Origin: RHKK01 sp964596245
Lineage (GTDB): Bacteria > Patescibacteriota > Patescibacteriia > 2-12-FULL-60-25
Length of the DNA: 64,000 nt
Direction of reading: 5' to 3'
NCBI GenBank assembly: GCA_964596245.1
Contig: CAZQSK010000004.1
Coordinates: 61,037 to 125,036, forward strand
The position numbers and the translations under genes were made by a program. Below are positions 58,721 to 64,000 of the stretch, in pieces. Under the pieces are notes generated by a model that was not told where the DNA came from, did no database searches, and saw nothing but the letters and a program-made list of their open reading frames with translations. Numbering within the stretch: the first letter of the stretch is position 1; every line of letters begins with the position of its first letter.

Positions 58721-59488
58721 TTCCAGTCCTGCGGTCATCCAGAGCAGGGCGAGGCCGAGTATCAGGGCCAAGCCTTGCCATAGACGCGTCTTGAGATTCG
58801 GCTCTTCTTTAATCTCGGAGAACAGATTGGTGCAGGCCATGTAAATCATTCCACCGGCGGCCAATGGAATGGTGTAGGTCGTGAGGCCCGTCACATACGA
58901 AGCCAGGGCCCATGTTCCGATCACACCGATAAACATCGAGACCGACACGCCGAGATTCCAAAACAAGGCGCGCTTTTTGCTGAAACCTGCCGAGAGCAAA
59001 ATACCGAAGTCGCTTAGCTCCTGTGGAATTTCGTGCAAGGCGATCGCGATGGCGGTACTCAAGCCAATGGCGGGACTTACGAGAAAAGCAGACATCACGG
59101 CCACGCCGTCGGTAAAGTTATGCAGAAAATCACCGATCAAATTGAGATAGCCGACGGGTTTGGTCGGGCATGAACCGTGGCCATGCGTTTCATCGTGCAG
59201 GCTGTGACCGGCGTGGCAGTGATAAATCCAAAATAATGAGTCCATGGCGAAGAAAGCGAGAATGCCGCCCAATACCCAGCTGAGGGCTGAGGGGAGTGTC
59301 TCAATCGATTCGGGAATCAGGTGGAAAAATGCATTGCCGAGCAAAGCGCCGGCCGCAAAAGCGACGACAGCCTTTTGTATAAGGGCCGTGCGTCGATGTT
59401 TCCAGGTCAAAGCGGCATAGCCGGCCAAAGAAAGCAGACTCATCACAAGCGCGCTTAGGAGAGCGGCTGGTAGGGCGGAAATAGACAT
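58718..59488 (-). CDS. ZIP-family metal transporter
   Basis: This 256-residue ZIP transporter has eight helices. HNFTDGVAVMSAFL (helix IV) and ALHEIPQELSDFGILLSAG (helix V) hold the His/Asn/Asp/Glu metal site. A His-rich loop (YHCHAGHSLHDETHGHGSC) precedes them and probably binds Zn or Fe. It is divergent from a Fur-type regulator, with a palindrome between them, so metal control is likely. Confidence 0.93.
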   Translation of the reverse strand: MSISALPAALLSALVMSLLSLAGYAALTWKHRRTALIQKAVVAFAAGALLGNAFFHLIPESIETLPSALSWVLGGILAFFAMDSLFWIYHCHAGHSLHDETHGHGSCPTKPVGYLNLIGDFLHNFTDGVAVMSAFLVSPAIGLSTAIAIALHEIPQELSDFGILLSAGFSKKRALFWNLGVSVSMFIGVIGTWALASYVTGLTTYTIPLAAGGMIYMACTNLFSEIKEEPNLKTRLWQGLALILGLALLWMTAGLE

Positions 59489-59522
59489 ATGTGTATAACT
59501 CTAGCCCATTACCCTTGCTTTT

Positions 59523-59536
59523 GCAACTGAGTTGCG
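59523..59536. promoter_or_regulatory. Candidate Fur/Zur operator between zip and fur genes
   Basis: GCAAC-TGA-GTTGC perfect palindrome, flanked by T on one side and GT on the other. It lies 14 bases before the Fur ATG and overlaps the -35 TTGCAA of a minus-strand promoter for the ZIP gene (TTGCAA, 17, TAGAGT). Binding would repress both. Confidence 0.65.
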
Positions 59537-59549
59537 TTAGTCTTCAAAT

Positions 59550-59966
59550 ATGAAGGGAAAATCGGCCGCCTGTTTGGATAAATTCGGAACGCGTTCAACC
59601 AAGACCAAGCGCGCGTTTTTGACGATTCTGGAGGCCGCTCAGAGCCCTTTAAGCGCGCCTGAGATTCAGCTTGCGGCAGAATCCGCCGGGCTCAATCCAA
59701 ACAAAACCACGGTATATCGGTTTCTGGAGGCGGCAACCACGGCCGGTGAATTATCCGTGGTCGATTTCGGCGACGGCGTGAAGCGATACGAGCATACGCA
59801 TGGGGCCCATCACCATCATGCCGTGTGTACGTCGTGTCGCGCTGTCACCGAAGTCACGATTGAGCCTCAGCTTGAGAAAGTGATGAATGAGGTTGCACGT
59901 CAAAGCGGCTTTTCTATTGAGCGGCATTTGGTGGAATTCTTCGGACGTTGCAAAGCGTGCATATAA
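59550..59966 (+). CDS. Fur-family metalloregulator (Zur-like)
   Basis: This 138-residue protein has an N-terminal winged helix (LNPNKTTVYRFLEAATTAGELSVVD) and a dimerisation domain with HGAHHHHAVCTSCRAVTEV. A final CKAC gives two Cys pairs for a structural zinc, and the His run is the regulatory site. It is a zinc or iron repressor; the neighbouring ZIP transporter favours Zur. TAGTCT ends 6 nt before the ATG. Confidence 0.9.
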   Translation: MKGKSAACLDKFGTRSTKTKRAFLTILEAAQSPLSAPEIQLAAESAGLNPNKTTVYRFLEAATTAGELSVVDFGDGVKRYEHTHGAHHHHAVCTSCRAVTEVTIEPQLEKVMNEVARQSGFSIERHLVEFFGRCKACI

Positions 59967-60028
59967 AGACTATGCTTCCCGCCGTCCCAAATTGGATTTG
60001 GCGACAGAACCGACTTGAGGGGTGAAAG

Positions 60029-60292
60029 ATGACTGAATCGCAGGAGTCGAAGGAGTACCGGTACGAACTCAAGCCCGACGCGCAGCTGCGCGATATCAAG
60101 GGTCTGCTCACGCTCCACTGTGTTGATCGCGTGGAGGGGGTGGCCGAGGGCAAGGAGTTCAAGGGCGTCGGGCGCGAGTGGCAGGCCTTTGGCCGGTCGG
60201 ACGCGCGGCCGTTCGTCATTGTCTACGCGAGGGCGCCTATCGCCTTCGAGTTCCTCGAGCGGTATGCCGCTTCCGAGGCTAGCGCCGCCTGA
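60029..60292 (+). CDS. Cassette-class small protein of unknown function
   Basis: This 87-residue soluble protein has a start ATG preceded by GAGGGGTG. The N-terminal segment is acidic (TESQESKEYRYELKPDAQLRD), the rest alternates beta and alpha (VIVYARAPIAFEFLERYA). The family is not recognised. Its TGA stop sits at the base of a terminator hairpin (60294-60316). Confidence 0.55.
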   Translation: MTESQESKEYRYELKPDAQLRDIKGLLTLHCVDRVEGVAEGKEFKGVGREWQAFGRSDARPFVIVYARAPIAFEFLERYAASEASAA

Positions 60293-60318
60293 TCCCCGCT
60301 ACGGGGGTATTTTTTTAT
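60292..60318 (+). terminator. Terminator after the 60029 gene
   Basis: CCCCG-CTA-CGGGG followed by a T-rich run, starting one base after the TGA. Confidence 0.75.
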
Positions 60319-60323
60319 TCTCG

Positions 60324-60353
60324 TTGACTTTTGTTTTTGTTCGGGCGTACCCT
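60324..60353 (+). promoter_or_regulatory. Sigma70-type promoter of the 60399 gene
   Basis: TTGACT, 18-base spacer, TACCCT; SD-like AAAGGGCGAG precedes the ATG. Confidence 0.55.
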
Positions 60354-60398
60354 ATAAGTCCTCGGACAAGGGTCTGAGGAGAGGGTAAAGGGCGAGAG

Positions 60399-61112
60399 AT
60401 GGACATTCCGTTTCTAAAACCGGCTGCCGTCAAGCGGCCGCGTCCTCAGGACGATGGCGTCTTCCATCAGGCGGTCATTCACCGCTTCTCACGCGCAAAT
60501 GGCATCTTCGCGATGCTGAGGCGCGAGCTCGAGAAGACCGGCGAGAGGCAGACTTCGAAGGAGGTCACGGCCACCTTCAAGAAGGACTGCTTGGAGGAGT
60601 TGTTCGATGCGATGGCTTCCGACGCCTATCACGCGTTCTTCGAGCGCGAGAATGGTGTCTGCTACCGTCTCGAGCCCACGGCGATTACTCCGGGAGGTGA
60701 GATCGAGCGTTGGACTCTCCATGCCATGTACGATGACGTGGTCGCGGACTGGGAGAAGAATTCCCTGACGCGCTTCGATCGTCGTGCCATGCAGCACGCG
60801 CTGCCGTTCGGCATTGGCGTGATCCAGGTCGCGCTCGCGAACTACGCGCGTGCAAAGCGCGAGAGCTCGGCCTATCAGCCGCAGCAGCTGCAGGAGAAGG
60901 AGGCTAAGAGTCTCCGCGCGATCATGATGTGCTATCCGTACCGGAGGCACCTCGAGACACAGCACCAGATCGTCTTCTCCTTCTTTCTTCCGTACGTTCT
61001 GCAGATGACGCGCGCCACGTCCCGTGGCGTTCCCATCGTGCCCATGCCCGTTGCCGAAGTCGGCGCCCAGCTTCGCCTGGAGCGCGGGGAACGGCTGCTC
61101 TCCTTGAGCTGA
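60399..61112 (+). CDS. Cassette-class protein of unknown function
   Basis: This 237-residue, largely helical soluble protein has an Arg-rich C-terminal region. Segments include HRFSRANGIFAMLRRELEKTGERQTSKEV and RRAMQHALPFGIGVIQVALANYARAKRESS, the latter possibly amphipathic. The family is not recognised. Its codons are GC-rich (GAG, CTC/CTG, CGC), and its TGA stop is inside the terminator palindrome. Confidence 0.6.
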   Translation: MDIPFLKPAAVKRPRPQDDGVFHQAVIHRFSRANGIFAMLRRELEKTGERQTSKEVTATFKKDCLEELFDAMASDAYHAFFERENGVCYRLEPTAITPGGEIERWTLHAMYDDVVADWEKNSLTRFDRRAMQHALPFGIGVIQVALANYARAKRESSAYQPQQLQEKEAKSLRAIMMCYPYRRHLETQHQIVFSFFLPYVLQMTRATSRGVPIVPMPVAEVGAQLRLERGERLLSLS

Positions 61113-61133
61113 TCATCAGCTCTTTTTTTATTC
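61106..61133 (+). terminator. Terminator containing a cassette stop codon
   Basis: GAGCTGAT-C-ATCAGCTC palindrome then seven T; TGA 61110-61112 lies in the first arm. Confidence 0.85.
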
Positions 61134-61680
61134 AGAGTAAAACGCTGGTGGCGATAGCGCCGTAGATCAACACACTTAACATATCCTGAATGATGGTGGT
61201 GATTGGCCCGGATCCCGCGGCCGGGTCGACATGTTCAAGTTGCGTTACTTCTGTGACGATGAGGGCAACGAGAGGGGAGATTCCAACCGCCAAGAACATG
61301 GCGGATGAAACAATGAGCGTAATCTCCATCGACCCAAACCAAAACCAGGTAATACCCGTTGCACCAAAAGCAGAAACTAGTCCGAGGAAAAAACCAACGG
61401 ACGTTTCCTTCACTAGGTATTTGTGGAAGCTTGTTTTTCTTGATCTGAGATCTCGAGAAAAAATGCTTTGCGTTTGATTTCCGACTGCCGCCGCCATGTA
61501 CACGATGAATGGGATAAAAAATGCGATACGGATATCTGCGGCGAGCACTTCCTCAAAACGCGATGTGACAAACGAGAGAAGAATGCCCAAGCACAAGCCG
61601 AGCAAGATGGACGGCAAGCGAATACGCACGAGGCGTTTTACGGAACTGGTGTCGTCATCAGCGTATTGGATGCGGCTCAT
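61132..61680 (-). CDS. MgtE-like transporter, membrane domain only
   Basis: This 182-residue protein has five hydrophobic helices matching the SLC41/MgtE membrane domain: VYMAAAVGNQTQSIFSRDL (loop after helix 2), FLAVGISPLVALIVTEV, then DPAAGSGPITTIIQDMLSVLIYGAIA (helix 5, with the Asp of the pore). The N-terminal CBS and N-domains of classical MgtE are absent. It is probably a divalent cation (Mg) channel. It begins one base after the PGI/PMI stop, so both are in one minus-strand operon. Confidence 0.85.
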   Translation of the reverse strand: MSRIQYADDDTSSVKRLVRIRLPSILLGLCLGILLSFVTSRFEEVLAADIRIAFFIPFIVYMAAAVGNQTQSIFSRDLRSRKTSFHKYLVKETSVGFFLGLVSAFGATGITWFWFGSMEITLIVSSAMFLAVGISPLVALIVTEVTQLEHVDPAAGSGPITTIIQDMLSVLIYGAIATSVLL

Positions 61681-61681
61681 A

Positions 61682-62698
61682 CTAGGCGTCGAGGGCTTTT
61701 TTGAACGCGGCGACATTGGGAACCGGTTCTGGATCAATGCGATGCGCTTGCGCCAAACTAAGGCTGGTATAAGAGCCGAATTGGATAGCTTGCCATGTTT
61801 GAGCAAGCTTCGTCTTTGCATCCGGGCTTACGATGGCGGTCTGAATGCCGTTCTCTTCAAGAAGTTTTGCCGTGAGCGTGACGCGTTTTGTGTTTCGGGG
61901 GTGATAGAGATCCGACTGCAGAAGTACGGCTAGAACATGTCGTTTGGCCGAGCGGGGGAATGAGAGGCCTTCGAGAAAATGATGGTTAAGTTCCGGCAAC
62001 GGCATGAAGGTTGAGAGATGTTTTGCGTTCTCATTTACCTGGTTATTCATGACATGCGCCGCACCGTATAGATGTTCGGCTGCCAGAAAGAGCGTGAAGC
62101 GTTGACGCATGCGCACGGCTAGTTCCTGTGCCGCCGGTTGGCTCGTCGTTTGCCGCAAGAACGTAGCCAAGCGATCCACTTCGCCCTCTTTCAAATCGAG
62201 AAAACCCAGTTTCGCGAGTGAGCCGATGAGCGTAAACGCGGACGAACCAATGGCCATGCGCGGTTGATTGGATGGATTCGTTTCAGCCCCGATTTTTAAG
62301 ACAGGCCATCTGTGTTTGATGGCGAGCGCTTCGAGATCGCCGCCCGTTGTCAGAGCCAGACACATGGCTTTGCGTTTGAGAGCTTCTTTCGCGGTCGCGA
62401 TCGTTTCTTCCGTTGTTCCTGAGTAGCTGGAGAGGATAATGAGCGAGTTCTTTCCGACATGTCCGGGGAGGCGATAATCACTTACGGTTTCAAATGGAAC
62501 GCTCAATTCATCGCCGTAGAGCGATTTAATGAGATGCGCGCCAAGGGCTGATCCGCCCATACCCGAGACGACGACATTCGTCGCCTTGGAAAACGCGGAA
62601 GGAAAACGGGCTGCATGGGCAGCCCGCCAACCTTCCCGGATTTGTTCGGGCAGCGCCTCGATTGAGGCGAGAATGCCGCGTCCGGAAACCGATTTCAT
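61682..62698 (-). CDS. Bifunctional phosphoglucose/phosphomannose isomerase
   Basis: This 338-residue SIS-domain isomerase interconverts glucose-6-P and fructose-6-P (and mannose-6-P). It has VVSGMGGSALGAHL (first SIS loop), ILSSYSGTTEETIATAKEAL (phosphate site) and NNQVNENAKHLS (Glu base region), with a C-terminal LAQAHRIDPEPVPNV. It supplies sugar phosphates for glycolysis or envelope glycans. It is typical of CPR bacteria, which lack the larger PGI. Confidence 0.92.
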   Translation of the reverse strand: MKSVSGRGILASIEALPEQIREGWRAAHAARFPSAFSKATNVVVSGMGGSALGAHLIKSLYGDELSVPFETVSDYRLPGHVGKNSLIILSSYSGTTEETIATAKEALKRKAMCLALTTGGDLEALAIKHRWPVLKIGAETNPSNQPRMAIGSSAFTLIGSLAKLGFLDLKEGEVDRLATFLRQTTSQPAAQELAVRMRQRFTLFLAAEHLYGAAHVMNNQVNENAKHLSTFMPLPELNHHFLEGLSFPRSAKRHVLAVLLQSDLYHPRNTKRVTLTAKLLEENGIQTAIVSPDAKTKLAQTWQAIQFGSYTSLSLAQAHRIDPEPVPNVAAFKKALDA

Positions 62699-62699
62699 A

Positions 62700-63245
62700 C
62701 TATTTCATTTTTGCGAGCGCGCGACGCGCGGCTTCGGTGGCTTGCGCCTGAAGGTTCTTGTTCGTCTTGTCTTGGACGTTGATGATCAGCCAGGCTTCAC
62801 CGTTTAACACATTGAGCTGGGTCAAGCGGCCTCCGGACCAATAGGCCTTGTCGCCCAAGCCGCTCACATCAACAGCGTCCACGCCGGAGAGGCTCTTTGA
62901 TTCGGCGCGCGCGTTCATGTAGACCTTGTCCGCTTCCGCTGCATTTGCCGCCTTACGCACGAGAAGACCGACCACTTTTACCTCAGCAGGATCTTCGGCC
63001 GGAGATGGATAGTTACAGCTTGAAACGGTCGTGTTCCCGTCATCCGACATGGCGCCATTGCGCATCGGGTCCAAGACCTTCACGCCGAGCACCGCTTCGG
63101 CATCGGCTTTGGTAAAGATCACACAGCTATCGAATTTCGGATTCATGATGGCAACAGGCGCTGCCGTATCAACCGGAGTGGCCGAGTTCCAGCAGCCGGC
63201 GCCAAGGAGCGCGAGCGCGGGAAGCGAGAGGAGGATTTTTTTCAT
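62700..63245 (-). CDS. Small lipoprotein (DUF3558-like)
   Basis: This 181-residue protein has a lipobox LLGAGC with Cys18. The extracytoplasmic part begins SCVIFTKADAEAVLG and includes SSCNYPSPA, a Cys pair like the DUF3558 fold. GLGDKAYWSGGRLTQLNVLNGEAWLII follows. The function is unknown. It lies one base before the PGI/PMI gene. Confidence 0.7.
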   Translation of the reverse strand: MKKILLSLPALALLGAGCWNSATPVDTAAPVAIMNPKFDSCVIFTKADAEAVLGVKVLDPMRNGAMSDDGNTTVSSCNYPSPAEDPAEVKVVGLLVRKAANAAEADKVYMNARAESKSLSGVDAVDVSGLGDKAYWSGGRLTQLNVLNGEAWLIINVQDKTNKNLQAQATEAARRALAKMK

Positions 63246-63261
63246 AGGTGTTTTTTTGGTG

Positions 63262-63693
63262 TTAGCGCCAGGTGGCGAGAATCACTCCCATGACAAGCAT
63301 GGAAACGAGGCGGTAGCCGGTATTAAGGAAGTACAGCTTCCAGGGTTTGTTGTTCCAGAGAACTTCATCGAGCTGGATCGGAGCCATGAAGCCAAGCCAT
63401 GTCCAGCCGCCGGACACCAATCCACCAACGACTCCGTATGTCTTGGTATACGTTGTCGCGAATTCCGTGGTGTGTGCGAGCACATAAGCCATGACAAGCG
63501 AGCCAATGGTCATGATGATGTAGGTCTTGGTCATGCCTTCCTTTTTTGCCTTTTCGATATCGTCTTTGGAAAAGCCCATGAGTTTCATCCAGGGTTTGCC
63601 AAAGACGGGACCGTACCAGGCGAAACCGATAACGATTGACGCAATGGCGGCGACAAGCACCGCAAGGTAGTTGATAGGAATCATATGGGCCAT
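63262..63693 (-). CDS. DUF1761 membrane protein
   Basis: This 143-residue membrane protein has four helices and the DUF1761 signatures IVIGFAWYGPVFGKPWMKLMG, MAYVLAHTT, GGLVSGGWTWLGFMAP and KLYFLNTGYRLVSMLVMGVIL. The function is unknown. The start is ATG 63693 or ATG 63684. Confidence 0.88.
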   Translation of the reverse strand: MAHMIPINYLAVLVAAIASIVIGFAWYGPVFGKPWMKLMGFSKDDIEKAKKEGMTKTYIIMTIGSLVMAYVLAHTTEFATTYTKTYGVVGGLVSGGWTWLGFMAPIQLDEVLWNNKPWKLYFLNTGYRLVSMLVMGVILATWR

Positions 63694-63710
63694 AGGATAC
63701 CATATGGCAT

Positions 63711-63962
63711 ATGTCTAAAGGAGTTCTTCCGCCCCCACTACCGCCAAACGCCCCAAAACCGGGTGAGCTGTATCGCCACTACAAAGGTGACTTATATAAG
63801 GTCGCCTTGCTCGCTGACCACTCCAATGATGATGAGTGGATGGTTGTCTACGAGCCTCAATACGAAAATCCGGATGCGCCTTACTTCACGCGTCCCTTGC
63901 GCGAGTGGATGGAAGATGTGGAATGGGAAGGGAAGACCGTGAAGCGATTTACAAAGCAATAA
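63711..63962 (+). CDS. DUF1653-domain protein
   Basis: This 83-residue small soluble protein has a Pro-rich start, then GELYRHYKGDLYKVALLADHS, WMVVYEPQY and the RPLREWMEDVEWEGKTVKRF ending. That is the DUF1653 pattern (YRHYKG, VVYxxxY, RPxxxF/W, RF). The function is unknown. It is divergent from the DUF1761 gene, 17 bases apart. Confidence 0.9.
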   Translation: MSKGVLPPPLPPNAPKPGELYRHYKGDLYKVALLADHSNDDEWMVVYEPQYENPDAPYFTRPLREWMEDVEWEGKTVKRFTKQ

Positions 63963-63972
63963 ATCGGACAAC

Positions 63973-64000
63973 ACAAAACCGCCCTTGCAGGCGGTTTTGA
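63973..64000 (+). terminator. Intrinsic terminator at the window end
   Basis: AAAACCGCC-CTTGCA-GGCGGTTTT after the DUF1653 gene. Confidence 0.85.

Noticed and set aside
15085..61135. TGA read as glycine or tryptophan in the cassette class
   Set aside because: Each terminal TGA is followed at once by a terminator, and resident genes also stop with TGA in ATGA overlaps.

Overview
The window is a compact chromosomal segment of a small-genome bacterium, most likely Patescibacteria/CPR (an Uhrbacteria- or Magasanikbacteria-type lineage is my guess and is not proven). The reasons are: many short conserved hypothetical proteins with DUF5671, DUF3048 and DUF1761 folds; a PilM/pseudopilin/prepilin-peptidase locus; a glutamine amidotransferase route (gatC-gatA); bifunctional phosphoglucose/phosphomannose isomerase; almost no biosynthetic genes; and dense packing with ATGA overlaps. 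TGA is an ordinary stop codon, so the UGA-recoding groups (Absconditabacteria/Gracilibacteria) are excluded. No intergenic stretch exceeds 300 bases. A 100-N scaffold gap lies at 8339-8438.

Layout. 1-6 kb: gyrB 3' end, rplY, DUF3048 protein, prmC, tRNA-Val, membrane proteins, an M29-like peptidase. 6.5-15 kb: sugar-dehydrogenase-like beta-propeller, a glycosyltransferase interrupted by the gap, a DUF5671/pilin-like operon, malic enzyme, ftsE-ftsX and two unknown genes. 15.1-18.1 kb: an island of small foreign-looking genes around tRNA-Gln. 18-27 kb: YggT, PEBP, a PAS-like protein, two permuted papain-like proteins, an ABC-2 exporter, GST, a YgjP peptidase, a DEAD-box helicase, an AI-2E transporter. 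27-34 kb: Smr protein, secreted nuclease, HAD phosphatase, pepA, glutaredoxin, peroxiredoxin, lipoprotein, era. 34-44.9 kb: 23S rRNA uracil methyltransferase, SpoU methylase, GT2, Rieske protein, murJ, lepA, recJ, rnhA. 45-49.6 kb: a type IV pilus locus with two unusual fusions. 49.6-59.5 kb: ligA, three DsbA-like proteins, gatCA, lgt, trxB, ZIP transporter. 59.5-64 kb: Fur-family regulator, MgtE-like transporter, PGI/PMI, DUF1761 and DUF1653 proteins.

Two gene-expression grammars coexist. Most resident genes that begin a transcript have no Shine-Dalgarno (SD) sequence. They show an extended -10 (TGN-TANNNT) whose last base is usually 6-9 nt before the ATG, which implies leaderless mRNA. A second class of 12 genes in 10 scattered units mostly has -35/-10 promoters with 16-18 nt spacing, usually a strong SD (AGGAGG-like), several GTG/TTG starts and only TGA stops. 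In these units the terminal stop lies in or within a few bases of a short terminator hairpin. I interpret these as autonomous, probably transferred, gene cassettes placed between resident operons.

Functionally the resident genes cover DNA and RNA maintenance (gyrB, ligA, recJ, rnhA, lepA, era), envelope assembly (murJ, lgt, ftsEX) and thiol redox (trxB, three DsbA-like proteins, Grx, Prx, GST). They also cover metal transport (ZIP plus a Fur-type regulator, MgtE-like) and a pilus/competence system.
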